Part shown: positions 1 to 10,219 of the stretch, piece by piece | Numbering within the stretch: position 1 is the stretch's first letter | Layout of the letters: each line of letters starts with the position of its first letter | Assembly: GCA_003134765.1 (NCBI GenBank) | Contig: PLCM01000018.1 | Coordinates: 285,465-349,464 of the forward strand | DNA from: Spartobacteria bacterium | GTDB taxonomy: Bacteria > Verrucomicrobiota > Verrucomicrobiia > Chthoniobacterales > UBA10450 | DNA: 64,000 nucleotides | Reading direction: 5' to 3' | The notes under the pieces: model-generated | Databases searched by the model: none | Told to the model about the DNA's origin: nothing | The model's input: only the letters and a program-made list of their open reading frames with translations | Made by a program: the position numbers and the translations under genes

Positions 1-63
1 CAGCTTTATCTCGACGGCTTGCCCCTCGGCGAATACCTGCGCGCGAATAGCGGCCAGAAGTAG
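1..63 (+). CDS. 3' end of an unidentified gene (partial)
   Basis: Frame 1 is open from the window edge to a TAG at 61-63 and encodes about 20 residues ending DGLPLGEYLRANSGQK. The gene continues off the left edge, so no family can be named. The last ten codons resemble a second, decayed copy 287 bases downstream (321-350, also ending AAG TAG), so the gene end lies inside a tandem duplication. The call rests only on the open frame and this duplication; it could be chance. Confidence 0.35.
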   Translation, partial: QLYLDGLPLGEYLRANSGQK

Positions 64-538
64 AACGTGTCATCCCGAGGCTGGCGAAGCGCGAGCCTGC
101 CCTGAGCGAAGCCGAAGGGAGGGACCTCCCAAGCGCTCAATCGCTTCCGCGCAACAACGGGCGTATTCCGTCAGGGTGCGCCTGATGTTTCGCGATAGCG
201 CAATTGCAACTGCGAGGTCCCTCGCCGTCTGCGCGGCTCGGGATGACATGCTTTTGCCGATGTCTCGGAAGCTCCAACTTCCTCATCGTCCCGAGCAGAG
301 CGTCAAAGAACAGATTGTAATACCTGCGCGCGCACACGGCGCCGAAGTAGAACGTGTCATCCCGAGGCTGGCGAAGCGCGAGCCTGCCCTGAGCGAAGCC
401 GAAGGGAGGGACCTCCCAGGCGCTCAATCGCTTCCGCGCAACAACGGGCGTATTCCGTCAGGGTGCGCCTGATGTTTCGCGGTAGCCGCAAATTGCAACT
501 GCGAGGTCCCTCGCCGTCTGCGCGGCTCGGGATGACAC
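32..538. repeat. Tandem duplication of a long palindromic intergenic repeat
   Basis: Two copies of a roughly 180-base element lie 287 bases apart, at about 69-247 and 356-536. Each starts GTCATCCCGAG and ends CTCGGGATGAC, so the ends are inverted repeats; the inside is nearly identical in both copies. Weaker similarity extends left into the last codons of the gene ending at 63. Related shorter elements with the same ends occur at 3631, 5457 and 10220. This fills the whole stretch between the first gene and htrA; I see no gene in it, and the ORFs on either strand are repeat translations. Confidence 0.85.
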
Positions 539-545
539 GTTCTAT

Positions 546-2030
546 TTACCCGCCTGCCTTCAACACCGCGAAGGTCTTGCTGCCCTTCCGATCCAGATAG
601 AGCAGCACGCCCTTCCGCGGATCGGCCTTGTTCAGGGCTTCGCGAAACGCCGACAGGCTGGTGATCTTTTTTCCGTCCACCTCTGTGATCACGTCTTCGC
701 GTTGAATGTCCTGTGCCGCGGCCAGGCTGTTTTCCGCCACGTCCGTTACGATTACCCCCTGGTCGACACCCAGTTTCAAACGCGCCGCCACTTCCTTGTT
801 CAGTTCCTGCACCTGCAGCCCGAACTTGTTCGGAGAATCCTCCGGTTTCGATGGCGAAGGGGGTTTGATCTCGTTCGACGCCTGCGAAATGTCGTTCGGC
901 AGTTCACCCGTCGTAACCGGAATCTTCAGGGTCTGCCCTTTTCGCCAGACTGTCAGCTCGACGTTCTGCCCGATCTTCTTCTTCAAAATCTCGCGCTGCA
1001 GCTGGGTGTCGGTCGTCACCGCTGCTCCATCCACCTGCGTGATGACGTCGAACGGACGCAGGTCGCTTTTGTAAGCCGGCGCGTCCGCTTCGATCGTCCG
1101 CACCACCACGCCTTTATCGAGCCCCTTGAACAAGTCGCGGATGGACGGGTCGTCACCTAACGACTCGATGCGGATGCCAAGCCACGGCCGCACGATCTTG
1201 TGCCCGGCGATCAGTTGCTGCCCGATCTCGTTGGTCAGGTTACTCGGGATGGCGAACCCGAGCCCGCGATTGAGTCCGTTGATCAGGGTGTTCATTCCGA
1301 CCACTTTCCCGTCGATGTCGCAAAGCGGTCCGCCACTGTTGCCCGGGTTGATCGAAGCGTCCGTCTGCAAATAATCCGAGATCGAGTAGCCGCCGGTCGC
1401 GATCAATTTGCTCCGTCCTTTCCCGCTGATCACGCCGTAGGTGAACGTGTAATCGAGCTTGAACGGAGCCCCGATCGCAAACGCGAACTGCCCCACGCGG
1501 ACCGCTTCGCTGTCGGCAAACTGGGCCACGGGAAGGTTGGTCGCGTCGATCTTGATGACCGCGATATCCGTCTTCTCGTCCGTGCCGACTACCTTGGCCT
1601 TGAATTCGCGCCCGTCTTTCAATTTGACGTCAATCTGGTCCGCGCCTTCCACCACGTGATAGTTCGTATAGATGAAGCCGTCGGCGCGGACGATGAAGCC
1701 CGAGCCTTCGCTTTGAGTCGGCTGGGGGGATCGGGGACCGCGCCGCGGCGCGCTTTCATCCTGAGGTCCCTGGAAAAAAAGATCGTCCAGCGCGGAGGTG
1801 TCCGTCCCCTCGCTTTTCTTCGTGACCTCGATGATGACAACGGTCGGCGCGACGATTTCGAACACCTTGGTAAATGCGCTATTGAGCTGGTGAACCACGT
1901 CCTTCCCGGCATCCGCCGCAGCCGGTGGAACGGTCGAGGTCGGGCCGGATTCCGGCTGGGAGAGTGGCGGCGCGGCGCGCAACAATGAGGCGGAGAGCAC
2001 GACGGCGAAAACGAGTGAGACAATGCGCAT
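546..2030 (-). CDS. htrA: HtrA/Deg-family periplasmic serine protease with two PDZ domains
   Basis: Periplasmic quality-control protease of the HtrA/DegP/DegQ type. The start at 2030 gives a signal peptide (MRIVSLVFAVVLSASLLRA); an in-frame ATG at 2060 would add ten residues before it. The trypsin-like domain shows all three catalytic motifs: TNYHVVEG (His), TDIAVIK (Asp) and NPGNSGGPL (Ser). Two PDZ domains follow, about residues 270-370 and 390-490, giving the usual two-PDZ length (494 residues). Transcribed away from kamA; its stop lies just beside the duplicated repeat. Identity as a Deg-family protease is firm; which paralogue it is cannot be told. Confidence 0.93.
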   Translation of the reverse strand: MRIVSLVFAVVLSASLLRAAPPLSQPESGPTSTVPPAAADAGKDVVHQLNSAFTKVFEIVAPTVVIIEVTKKSEGTDTSALDDLFFQGPQDESAPRRGPRSPQPTQSEGSGFIVRADGFIYTNYHVVEGADQIDVKLKDGREFKAKVVGTDEKTDIAVIKIDATNLPVAQFADSEAVRVGQFAFAIGAPFKLDYTFTYGVISGKGRSKLIATGGYSISDYLQTDASINPGNSGGPLCDIDGKVVGMNTLINGLNRGLGFAIPSNLTNEIGQQLIAGHKIVRPWLGIRIESLGDDPSIRDLFKGLDKGVVVRTIEADAPAYKSDLRPFDVITQVDGAAVTTDTQLQREILKKKIGQNVELTVWRKGQTLKIPVTTGELPNDISQASNEIKPPSPSKPEDSPNKFGLQVQELNKEVAARLKLGVDQGVIVTDVAENSLAAAQDIQREDVITEVDGKKITSLSAFREALNKADPRKGVLLYLDRKGSKTFAVLKAGG

Positions 2031-2096
2031 GGCTTCGGACTTGGACAGGGGCGTCACCATAGCTGTTCAACCACCGGCGCGCGAGCGCCACTCTTT

Positions 2097-2178
2097 TTCC
2101 TGCTCTTGCTCACGATCCTGATCCTAATCTCGGTCTGGAGCGACGATTCGGGAGGGATCAGGAGCAAGATCAAGAGCA
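2097..2178. repeat. GATC-rich inverted repeat between divergent genes
   Basis: Left arm TCTTGCTCACGATCCTGATC (2104-2123) pairs imperfectly with GATCAGGAGCAAGATCAAGA (2157-2176). A half-copy of the left arm recurs at 34757-34791. The element fills much of the divergent htrA-kamA spacer, so any promoters for these genes lie in or beside it. Confidence 0.6.
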
Positions 2179-2221
2179 TGAGAGGACCGGCTGGACGCCG
2201 GACACCCCTCATATTGACACA

Positions 2222-3469
2222 ATGGTTAACCCCCTTAACGTTTCCGTTCACCACACAAAAATGCTCACTCTTGCCCAAGGGAAAATGGATGGAAAAGAGT
2301 TCATCTCGCACACGCCCGGGTATTGGCCCGGGATCCCGCCGGAACTCTGGAACGATTGGAAATGGCAGCTCAAGAACAGGGTCACTTCGCTGGCCCAGCT
2401 CGAGCAGCATCTCAACCTGTCGAATGAGGAGCGCAGCGGTGTGCTTCTCTCCGGCGACAAGCTCGCCCTCGCCGTTACCCCGCACTTCTTCAACCTGATC
2501 CCGCGCGATAACCCGGAAGACCCGATCCGCCGGCAGGTGATTCCGCGGATTGAAGAAACCTGGACCTCCCCGTACGACATGGTCGATCCGTGCGGCGAGG
2601 ATTCGCACATGCCGGTGCCGGGCCTGGTCCATCGCTATCCGGACCGCGTCCTGTTTTTGGTGACGGACCGCTGTGCCAGTTACTGTCGTTATTGCACCCG
2701 GAGCCGTGTCGTCAGCGGCGTCGGCGAACAGGAACTGCATACTGATTTCGAACAGGCCTTTCGTTATCTGGAACAGCACACCGAGGTGCGCGACGTCCTG
2801 CTTTCCGGCGGCGATGCGCTTATTTTCAGTGACGACAAACTCGAAGGCATCCTGAAGCGCCTGCGCGCGATCCCGCACATCGAGTTTGTCCGGATCGGGA
2901 CCCGGGTCCCGATTTTCCTGCCGCAACGCATCACGCCCGAGCTTTGCGCGATGCTGCAGAAATATCATCCGCTCTGGATGAGCGTGCACGTCAATCATCC
3001 GCGCGAACTGACGGTGGAAGTAAAGCAGGCCCTGGAGCGCCTCGCGAATGCTGGGATCCCGCTCGGGAACCAGAGCGTCCTCCTCGCCGGCGTGAACGAC
3101 GATATCGAGACGATGAAGACGCTCGTGCAGAAACTCCTGATGTGCCGGGTCCGGCCCTATTACGTTTACCAGTGCGACTTGATCACGGGCTCAGCGCATC
3201 TGCGTTCGTCGGTCGCGAAAGGGATCGAGATCATTGAAGGCCTGCGCGGCCACACCACCGGCTACGGCGTTCCCCAATTCGTCATCGATGCCCCCGGCGG
3301 CGGCGGCAAAGTTCCGATCAATCCCGGTTACGTTTTGTATCACGACAATGAGAAAATCGTGATCCGGAATTACGAAGGAAAGATTTTCGAGTACCCCGAG
3401 TCGGGCGGCGATCAATCCGTCCAGTTCGCCCCACAAAGAGAGTACCATGATGAATACCTCTATTCATAA
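2222..3469 (+). CDS. kamA: KamA-family radical SAM lysine 2,3-aminomutase
   Basis: Predicted PLP- and [4Fe-4S]/SAM-dependent aminomutase that moves the alpha-amino group of lysine to the beta position. The radical SAM motif CASYCRYC is near residue 155, and the PLP-lysine region DAPGGGGK near residue 355. The 415-residue length and the N-terminal WNDWKWQLKNR block fit KamA better than the shorter EpmB. The start is uncertain: an internal ATG 39 bases on (MLTLAQGK) is an alternative. It stands alone, with no other lysine-catabolism gene in the window. A copy of its last eight codons lies 141 bases downstream in the same frame. Confidence 0.88.
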   Translation: MVNPLNVSVHHTKMLTLAQGKMDGKEFISHTPGYWPGIPPELWNDWKWQLKNRVTSLAQLEQHLNLSNEERSGVLLSGDKLALAVTPHFFNLIPRDNPEDPIRRQVIPRIEETWTSPYDMVDPCGEDSHMPVPGLVHRYPDRVLFLVTDRCASYCRYCTRSRVVSGVGEQELHTDFEQAFRYLEQHTEVRDVLLSGGDALIFSDDKLEGILKRLRAIPHIEFVRIGTRVPIFLPQRITPELCAMLQKYHPLWMSVHVNHPRELTVEVKQALERLANAGIPLGNQSVLLAGVNDDIETMKTLVQKLLMCRVRPYYVYQCDLITGSAHLRSSVAKGIEIIEGLRGHTTGYGVPQFVIDAPGGGGKVPINPGYVLYHDNEKIVIRNYEGKIFEYPESGGDQSVQFAPQREYHDEYLYS

Positions 3470-3583
3470 GGCGCTCTCAATGCTCGATAAACGTTGAGCC
3501 GCAGCGCGAATGGAGCCGGCGGGAACCGAGCGACATAGACGGGAAAGCCGTCAGGCCGAACGAGCGGGCGCCGAGTGAGTCAA

Positions 3584-3610
3584 TACCACGACGAGTATTT
3601 GTATTCATAG
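3584..3610 (+). pseudogene. Relic of a second kamA 3' end
   Basis: The eight codons before the TAG at 3608-3610 encode YHDEYLYS, exactly the C-terminus of kamA (3443-3469), yet five of eight codons differ and every change is synonymous. The copy is in the same frame, 141 bases on, with stops between. This pattern fits the remains of a deleted tandem paralogue that was once translated. The rest of 3470-3583 shows no clear match to kamA by eye. Confidence 0.5.
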
Positions 3611-3630
3611 CGAGGGCTATCGCCTTTTCT

Positions 3631-3713
3631 GTCATTCCGAGCGCAGTCGAGGAATCCCGTCGCGATACCTTTAAGCTTTCATCCCGGGATCCCTCGACTA
3701 CGCTCGGGATGAC
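3631..3713. repeat. GTCATTCCGAG...CTCGGGATGAC inverted-repeat element
   Basis: Short member of the family duplicated at the left edge of the window. The arms GTCATTCCGAGCGCAGTCGA and TCGACTACGCTCGGGATGAC are inverted copies. Its right end lies six bases from the stop codon of the amidohydrolase gene, so it may double as a transcription terminator for the genes converging here. Confidence 0.75.
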
Positions 3714-3718
3714 GGGGA

Positions 3719-5404
3719 TCAGCGCGGCGCTTCGTAGACAATCTCTCCGTCGATCACCGTCATGGCGCAGGCCGTCGTGAGAATTTCCGGCGCGGAAATT
3801 TTCATGATGTCTTTCGACAGAACAGTGAGGTCAGCCAGTTTGCCAGCTTCGATCGAGCCTTTGTCCTGTTCTTCGAAAGCGGCGTAAGCCGCCGTCGTCG
3901 TGAACATTTTCAGGGCCTGCTCACGCGAAACGGCCTGCTCGGGATGCCAGCCGTCGCTCGATTCGCCCTTGATGCTTTTGCGTGAGACCGCCGCGTAAAA
4001 CTCGATCATCGGCTCACCGCGCTCGACGGGCGCGTCGGATCCGCCGCAGATCACGGCGCCCGATTTAAGCAGGCTCTGCCACGCATAAGCGCCGGCAAGC
4101 CGTTCCTTCCCGAGCCGGCTCGGGGCGAAAAATAGATCGCTGATGGCGTGAGACGGTTGCATCGAAGCGATCACGCCGAGTTTGGCGAAGCGCGGAAGGT
4201 CGGGCGCGCTCAGAATCTGCGCGTGCTCGACGCGCCAGCGGGGCTCGCGAATTTTCCGCTGCTCGGGGGGCACCGCTTTCATCGCCTTCTCATATAGATC
4301 AAGGATGACGCGGTTGGCGCGGTCGCCGATGGCGTGGGTTTCGATTTGAACGCCTTTGCGCAGCGCCTCCTCAAAGATCGGCTCCAGTTCCGCTTCTTTT
4401 TGGGTGAGGTAGCCGGAGGTTTCCGGCGCGTCCGAGTAGGGCGCGAGCAACGCGGCGCCGCGTGAGCCGAGCGCGCCGTCGAAGACCACTTTGATCGTGC
4501 GCTGGGTGAAACGGTGATCGTATTCATTCAGCACCGGACCATCGTGCAACAACGCGGCGCCGGCCGGGCCGGGCGAGTAGGCCGCATTGTAAACCCGCAG
4601 CTTGCATTGCCCGGCTTCGAACGCCTGACGCATCGGCGGGAGATCGTCGAGGTTGCTCCCGGCGTTTTGAATCTCGCACCAACCTAACGACAGCTCGCGT
4701 TTTATTCCGACGACGAAGGCTTCGCGCCGCTCGGCCTCGGTCGCCGCCGGAATATTTTTCCCGACCAGGCCCTGCGCGTGATCGAGCAGCATCCCCGTCG
4801 CTTCACCGGTCTCTTTGTCGCGCAAAATTTCGCCGCCAAACGGATTCGGCGTTTCCTTGTTGATCTTCGCGATCCGCAGGGCTGCGCTGTTCGCGATCGC
4901 CGCGTGGCCGTCCGCGCGCGTCAGGAACACCGGACTGTCCGGCGCGATCTTGTCGAGGTCGGCGCGGGTGGGAAATTGCGGCGGTTTCCAGAACGTCTCG
5001 ATCCATCCCCGTCCGGTGATCCATTTTCCGCGCTCGGTTTTCGCGACGCGCTCCTTCACTTTCGCGAGGAAATCCTCGAGCGTGTTCGTGCCTTCCAGGT
5101 TCAACGTCAGTTCGCGCTCCCCGATGCCGAAGATGTGGCAATGCGAATCCGTCAGGCCGGGCATGACGGTTTTTCCGGCGAGATCGATCGTCTTCGTTCC
5201 CGCTCCCTGATATTTTTTTGCGTCCGCGTTCGATCCTACGAAAACAACCCGCCCGCCCTGGACGGCGATCGCTTCCGCGCGCGGCTGGCGCTCGTTCATC
5301 GTGTAAATATTACCGTTGAGGAAAACGGTTTGCCCGGCCTGTGCGAGCAACGATGACGGGACAGCCAAGGAGATGAAAAAGAAAACAGCTCTCGGGTTTT
5401 TCAT
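3719..5404 (-). CDS. Secreted YtcJ-like metal-dependent amidohydrolase
   Basis: Member of the amidohydrolase superfamily (YtcJ/exoenzyme-regulatory type), hydrolysing an unknown amide or ester. The start at 5404 gives a signal peptide (MKNPRAVFFFISLAV...LLAQ), so it is probably exported; an ATG at 5461 lies inside a repeat and is unlikely. Metal-site motifs are visible: TDSHCHIFG (HxH), ETHAIGDRA, RVEHAQ and GSDAPVE, in the usual order. Length 561 residues is normal. No pathway neighbours, so the substrate is not predictable. Confidence 0.88.
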   Translation of the reverse strand: MKNPRAVFFFISLAVPSSLLAQAGQTVFLNGNIYTMNERQPRAEAIAVQGGRVVFVGSNADAKKYQGAGTKTIDLAGKTVMPGLTDSHCHIFGIGERELTLNLEGTNTLEDFLAKVKERVAKTERGKWITGRGWIETFWKPPQFPTRADLDKIAPDSPVFLTRADGHAAIANSAALRIAKINKETPNPFGGEILRDKETGEATGMLLDHAQGLVGKNIPAATEAERREAFVVGIKRELSLGWCEIQNAGSNLDDLPPMRQAFEAGQCKLRVYNAAYSPGPAGAALLHDGPVLNEYDHRFTQRTIKVVFDGALGSRGAALLAPYSDAPETSGYLTQKEAELEPIFEEALRKGVQIETHAIGDRANRVILDLYEKAMKAVPPEQRKIREPRWRVEHAQILSAPDLPRFAKLGVIASMQPSHAISDLFFAPSRLGKERLAGAYAWQSLLKSGAVICGGSDAPVERGEPMIEFYAAVSRKSIKGESSDGWHPEQAVSREQALKMFTTTAAYAAFEEQDKGSIEAGKLADLTVLSKDIMKISAPEILTTACAMTVIDGEIVYEAPR

Positions 5405-5456
5405 TTGGCCATTGTGACGAATTGGCCGACGAAGGTCGAGGGGCGCGGAACTGTCC

Positions 5457-5599
5457 GTCATCTCGAGTCCGGCAGCCGCCGGATCGAGAGATCCCGGGAC
5501 ATTACCTGAATGGTGACATCACGGGATGGAAAGCCCGGCCTCGTCCGCTCCTCGGACTGCGTTACGGCCTCGACTTCGCTGCGCTCCGCTCGGAATGAC
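5457..5599. repeat. Degenerate GTCATCTCGAG...CTCGGAATGAC repeat
   Basis: Larger, decayed member of the GTCATCCCGAG family with inverted ends, directly upstream of the amidohydrolase start. The interior differs from the other copies and contains its own short palindromes. Confidence 0.65.
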
Positions 5600-5904
5600 G
5601 GAGTTGCAAGGAAAAAAGACCGCAATTGGTGTGAATAGTTTTTTCATTTATCGCTTTTGCTTATTGAATGCTTTTCCGTAATGGAAAGAATTGTCGAACC
5701 GCTTTTTCGAGGGGAAAAAACGAATGGAAAATAAATTTCTTTTGCCAAGGGGAGACCGATTTATAGAGTTGGCGCCTCTCTCCGGCCGCCGGATCCAACC
5801 TTAACTTCCACGACCTCTGAGCGCCGCACATCCTAACTTCAACTCCGCTCCGTTATTAACTTGGCGGCTGCGGGTCCCAGACAGCACAGTTCGCTAAGCG
5901 TTTT
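5600..5904 (+). promoter_or_regulatory. AT-rich upstream region of the ACIII operon
   Basis: About 300 bases without a gene, clearly richer in A and T than the surroundings up to about 5770, as expected for the promoter of the long operon starting at 5905. One sigma70-like pair is possible: TTTTGC at 5740-5745 and TATAGA at 5762-5767, 16 bases apart. This is a weak sequence match only. There is no good Shine-Dalgarno sequence before the actA ATG. Confidence 0.35.
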
Positions 5905-6630
5905 ATGGCGAATTTTTTTCCACGCTGGACGAATTGGCTCCCGCTCAAGATTTCGATCTGCGGAGTAGTCATCGTTTGCGGCCTGACCGCCGGCACCTGG
6001 TATTACATTACGCCGAAATACACCCGCGTCGGTTATCAGCCCATCCAGCCGGTCCCGTTTCCCCACGATATTCACGTGGCCCAGCTCGGGATGGATTGCC
6101 GGTATTGCCACAGCTTTGTCGATGTCGCCGCGCACTCGAATCTCCCGAACACCCAGACCTGCATGAACTGTCATACGCAGGTCCAGAAGGACAATCCAAA
6201 GCTGGAACCGGTGCGGGCCAGCTGGAAGACCGGGCAGCCGGTCGAGTGGGTTCAAATCCATCGCACGCCCGATTACGTTTATTACAATCACGCCGCGCAC
6301 GTGAACCGCGGCATCAGTTGCGCGAGCTGCCACGGCCAGGTTAATCACATGTCGGTGGTGCGGCACGCCAAGCCCCACAGCATGGCGTGGTGCCTCGAAT
6401 GCCATCGGCACCCGGAAAATTTCCTGCGGCCGGAAAACCAGATCACGAACCTCGATTGGAAACCCGATTGGGAGAAACCGGCCGAGTTCGTCGCGAAATA
6501 TGGCCAGCCGAAGGACGCGGCCGACGACTGGTCGAAGAAGGATAAGCTGACGCAAAAGGAAATCGGTGAAACCTTGAAAGAGCGCTGGAACGTTCAACCG
6601 CCGCTGAATTGCCAGGGGTGCCACCGATGA
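5905..6630 (+). CDS. actA: ACIII subunit ActA, pentahaem cytochrome c
   Basis: Membrane-anchored multihaem cytochrome of alternative complex III, which oxidises quinol and passes electrons to periplasmic cytochromes or an oxidase. One N-terminal membrane segment (about residues 14-36) is followed by five CxxCH motifs: CRYCH, CMNCH, CASCH, CLECH and CQGCH. Five haems and 241 residues match the ActA family. First gene of the operon actA-actF; the next gene follows after a palindromic spacer. Confidence 0.93.
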   Translation: MANFFPRWTNWLPLKISICGVVIVCGLTAGTWYYITPKYTRVGYQPIQPVPFPHDIHVAQLGMDCRYCHSFVDVAAHSNLPNTQTCMNCHTQVQKDNPKLEPVRASWKTGQPVEWVQIHRTPDYVYYNHAAHVNRGISCASCHGQVNHMSVVRHAKPHSMAWCLECHRHPENFLRPENQITNLDWKPDWEKPAEFVAKYGQPKDAADDWSKKDKLTQKEIGETLKERWNVQPPLNCQGCHR

Positions 6631-6656
6631 AGGCGCGCGATTTTTTCAGCGTTTGG

Positions 6657-6753
6657 GGGGCGCACGCGCCCTCGCGATCGCGAACTTTTTCTGGATTGAA
6701 AAGCATTTCTGCGAAGGCGCCGAAATCAGCACGCGAGGGCGCGTGCGCTCCCC
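6657..6753. repeat. GC-rich inverted repeat between actA and actB
   Basis: Arms GGGGCGCACGCGCCCTCGCG (6657-6676) and CGCGAGGGCGCGTGCGCTCC (6732-6751) are inverted copies around a 55-base spacer. The right arm ends just before the Shine-Dalgarno sequence GGAGGAG of actB, so the hairpin could affect actB translation or transcript stability. Confidence 0.7.
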
Positions 6754-6763
6754 GGAGGAGTAG

Positions 6764-9700
6764 ATGAAACGTGTTTTGGAGCACCCACCGGAAAAGCTGA
6801 CGGGCAAGCGCTACTGGCGCAGCCTCGGCGAGCTCAGCGATACGCCGGAATTTCGCGGCTGGCTCGAGCGCGAATTTCCCGCGGGCGCCGCCCAGCTCGA
6901 AGGAGACGAATGGTCGCGTCGCGGATTCCTGAAACTGATGGGCGCCTCGATGGCTTTGGCCGGCTTTGGCCTCACGAGCTGTCGCCGGCCCGAGGCGCAT
7001 CTCGTTCCCTTCACGAAGAGCGTCGAATGGACGATTCCGGGCAAAGCCTTGTATTACGCGACGGCGATGCCGCGCCGCACGGGCGCGCTGCCGCTGATTG
7101 CGGCGACAGTCGATGGACGTCCGATCAAACTCGAAGGCAATCCGCTTCACCCCGCCAGCGGCGGCGCGACCGATGCGTTCGCGCAAGCGTCGCTGCTTGA
7201 TCTCTACGATCCCGCGCGCTCGAAGCGTTTCGTTCAAAAAGGCGAAAAGGAGGAGAAGGGCAAGAAGGTCGAGAACTTCGAGGCCCGCGATCGCGCTGCT
7301 TTCGAAAAATATCTCGCGCAACTGCGCACCAAAATCGCCGCGGATGGCGGCGCCGGGCTCGCCTTCCTCGTCGAGGAGCTCCATTCGCCGACGCGAGAAC
7401 GCCTGCGCGCCGAACTCCAAAAGACATATCCGAAAATGCGGTGGTGCGTTTACGACCCGCTCCTGACCGAAGCGCAAAGTTTCGCGACCCAGTTGAGTTT
7501 CGGTGATAACGCCCGGCTTATCCCGCGTTTCGAACGGGCTGACGTCGTGGTCGCGCTCGACAGCGATTTTCTCGATTGCGGCGAAGGCGATGTTTCCGGG
7601 GTCCGCGCGTTCTCATCGCGCCGCCGCGTGGGCGAAGCGAAGGACGCAATGAACCGGCTTTATGTGGTGGAGAACCGGTTCACCCTCACGGGCGCGATGG
7701 CCGACCATCGGATGCGTTGTCCCGCGAGCCAGATTCCCGCCTTCACCCGCGCGCTGGCCGTCAAGATTGCGGTCGCGACCAAGGATCAGGGCCTCGCTTC
7801 CACCATCGCGACGTTGACGGAACCGGTGAACGCGATGCAATTCAACGACACCTGGCTGACCGAGTGCGCAAACGATTTGATGGCGAAGCCGGGCACGAGC
7901 CTGGTTGTCGCCGGCCCGCACCAGCCGGTCGTGGTGCAACTGATGGTTTACGCGATCAACTCGGCGCTGAAGAATATCGGCACCACGTTGATCATTCGTG
8001 AGTTCGTCCGCGCGCCGAAAACCAACAGCATTCTGCAATTGGCCGGCGAGATGAACTCGGGCCGGATCAAACAACTTTTCATTTTTGGCGGCGACCCGGT
8101 TTATAACGCGCCAAAAGGGATCACGATCGACAAGGACACGAAAGCGCCGGTCGATTGGACCGATCTTCAGATGAAGGTGCCCGATGTTGTCCGGCTCGGT
8201 TACTACGAAGATGCGACGTCGGAGTTGAGCGCGTGGCACGTGCCGGCCGCGCATTATCTCGAAGAGTGGGGTGACGCGCTGACCAACGACGGTGCCTACC
8301 TCGCGATCCAGCCAATGATCCTGCCTCTCTTCGGCGGCATGTCGGAGATCGAATTGATGAACGCCGTGCTCGGCGGCCCGAAGATCGACGGCCCGGAATT
8401 GGTCCAGGAAACTTTTCGCGCCAGCGCGCCTCCCGGAGATTTCCAGACGGCGTGGTCGCAACTGTTGCGGGACGGGTTTGCGACGCATATCGCGCTCAAG
8501 GAGAAGCCGCCCACGTTCAATTCGAACAACGCCGGAGGCGTCGCCCATACACTCTGGGCCACGGCGCCGAATCCGACGCTCGACGCTCCCGAGATCGTGC
8601 TGACGCGCAGCTACGCGATGGATGACGGCCGTTACATCAACAACGGCTGGCTCCAGGAATTGCCGGACCCGATCACAAAGCTGACCTGGGACAACGCCGC
8701 GCTGATGAGCCCGGCGATGGCGAAGCATCTCGGCGTGGACACCGGCGATCTCATCAATGTCGCCGTAACCGAAACGACCAAGGATGCGAACCAGAAACCG
8801 ATCCGACGCGAGCTGGTCATCGCAACCCTCATCTCACCGGGGCACGCCGATAACTCAATCTCGATCGCGCTGGGTTACGGACGGAAAAAGACCGGCCCAA
8901 TTGGAGAAGAATCAGGCTTCAACGGTTATCTCCTGCGGACGAGCTCGAATCCGCATTATCTCGCGGTCGACAGCAAGACGATCGAGGCCATTACCGTGAC
9001 GACAGCGCCGACCCTGGTCGAAAACAAAGCGGCCAGTCCAACTCCTTCGCCCGTCGTGAGCGCGACCCCAAAAGTTCGGCTGCATACGCTCGGGACCTAT
9101 CCTCTTTCGATCACGCAGGACCATTGGAGCATCGAAGGCCGCGGCCTCGTCCGCGAAGCGACGCTCGAGCATTACCGCGGAGACAACGAGTTTGTGAAGA
9201 AGATAGCGGGTGATGAAGAGCTGCCGGCGAAGTTGCCGTCAATTTACAGTCATCCACCGCTCGTGGCCGAGCAGCAATGGGGGATGACCGTCGACCTGAA
9301 TGTCTGCACCGGCTGCAGCGCCTGCATCATCGCCTGCCAGAGCGAGAATAATATTCCGATCGTGGGCAAACTCCAGGTGAGCCACGGACGCGCGATGCAC
9401 TGGCTCCGGCTCGATCGTTATTACGCGAGCGAAAAGCCGTTCAATCAGGACCGGGGCGAATACCCGGAGAACCCTGAGATCGTGCACCAGGCGATGATGT
9501 GCCAGCACTGCGAGAACGCACCGTGCGAAACCGTCTGCCCGGTGAACGCCACGGTCCACAGCGAGGACGGCCTTAACGTCATGGCCTACAACCGTTGCAT
9601 TGGCACGCGGTATTGCGCGAACAACTGCCCTTTCAAGGTGCGCCGTTTTAATTTCTTCGACTACAATCAGCGCCCGATCGGGAAGAAGAAGGTTGGGCCG

Positions 9701-10210
9701 TTTACGGTCTACCAGGAATACATCGCGCCGTTCACCGAGAAAGGTGCGCCCGACACGACGAAGCTCCAGAAAAACCCGAACGTCTCGGTGCGGATGCGAG
9801 GCGTAATGGAGAAATGCACCTATTGCGTGCAGCGGATCGAGGAGGCGAAGATCGCGGCCCGCGTGAAGGCGGGGGCGTCGGACAAGACCCGAATTCCGCG
9901 CGACTCCTTCACGAGCGCCTGCGCCCAGGCCTGCCCGACGCAGGCGATTGTTTTCGGTGATGTAAAAGACCCCGAGAGCCGCGTCTCGAAAATAAAAATG
10001 CAGGACCGCAATTACCGCCTGCTCGAATACTTGAATGTGAACACGCGCACGAGCTATCTGGCGCGGATTCGGAATCCGAACCCGAAAATGCCCGACGCGA
10101 AGCGGATCGCAGTCGCGAGCCTCGGTCATGAGAGCCACGAGAACGGCGCGAAGCACCAGCCCGATTCGATGCAGCACGACCACAGCGCGATGAAACCGGA
10201 GGAACCGTGA
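6764..10210 (+). CDS. actB: ACIII subunit ActB, fused molybdopterin-type/iron-sulfur protein
   Basis: Large peripheral subunit of alternative complex III, 1148 residues. A non-N-terminal twin-arginine-like segment ([10 protein letters not shown] near residue 50, then a hydrophobic stretch) matches the TAT-variant family. The long middle part is the molybdopterin-oxidoreductase-like domain, which in known ACIII carries no molybdenum cofactor. From residue 848 come the iron-sulfur motifs [24 protein letters not shown], the [11 protein letters not shown] group and CTYC/CAQAC, as in four-cluster ferredoxin-type subunits. A Pro/Ser-rich linker ([11 protein letters not shown]) joins the two halves. 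A good GGAGGAG precedes the ATG. Confidence 0.94.
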   Translation: MKRVLEHPPEKLTGKRYWRSLGELSDTPEFRGWLEREFPAGAAQLEGDEWSRRGFLKLMGASMALAGFGLTSCRRPEAHLVPFTKSVEWTIPGKALYYATAMPRRTGALPLIAATVDGRPIKLEGNPLHPASGGATDAFAQASLLDLYDPARSKRFVQKGEKEEKGKKVENFEARDRAAFEKYLAQLRTKIAADGGAGLAFLVEELHSPTRERLRAELQKTYPKMRWCVYDPLLTEAQSFATQLSFGDNARLIPRFERADVVVALDSDFLDCGEGDVSGVRAFSSRRRVGEAKDAMNRLYVVENRFTLTGAMADHRMRCPASQIPAFTRALAVKIAVATKDQGLASTIATLTEPVNAMQFNDTWLTECANDLMAKPGTSLVVAGPHQPVVVQLMVYAINSALKNIGTTLIIREFVRAPKTNSILQLAGEMNSGRIKQLFIFGGDPVYNAPKGITIDKDTKAPVDWTDLQMKVPDVVRLGYYEDATSELSAWHVPAAHYLEEWGDALTNDGAYLAIQPMILPLFGGMSEIELMNAVLGGPKIDGPELVQETFRASAPPGDFQTAWSQLLRDGFATHIALKEKPPTFNSNNAGGVAHTLWATAPNPTLDAPEIVLTRSYAMDDGRYINNGWLQELPDPITKLTWDNAALMSPAMAKHLGVDTGDLINVAVTETTKDANQKPIRRELVIATLISPGHADNSISIALGYGRKKTGPIGEESGFNGYLLRTSSNPHYLAVDSKTIEAITVTTAPTLVENKAASPTPSPVVSATPKVRLHTLGTYPLSITQDHWSIEGRGLVREATLEHYRGDNEFVKKIAGDEELPAKLPSIYSHPPLVAEQQWGMTVDLNVCTGCSACIIACQSENNIPIVGKLQVSHGRAMHWLRLDRYYASEKPFNQDRGEYPENPEIVHQAMMCQHCENAPCETVCPVNATVHSEDGLNVMAYNRCIGTRYCANNCPFKVRRFNFFDYNQRPIGKKKVGPFTVYQEYIAPFTEKGAPDTTKLQKNPNVSVRMRGVMEKCTYCVQRIEEAKIAARVKAGASDKTRIPRDSFTSACAQACPTQAIVFGDVKDPESRVSKIKMQDRNYRLLEYLNVNTRTSYLARIRNPNPKMPDAKRIAVASLGHESHENGAKHQPDSMQHDHSAMKPEEP

Positions 10211-10219
10211 GAGGAACTC

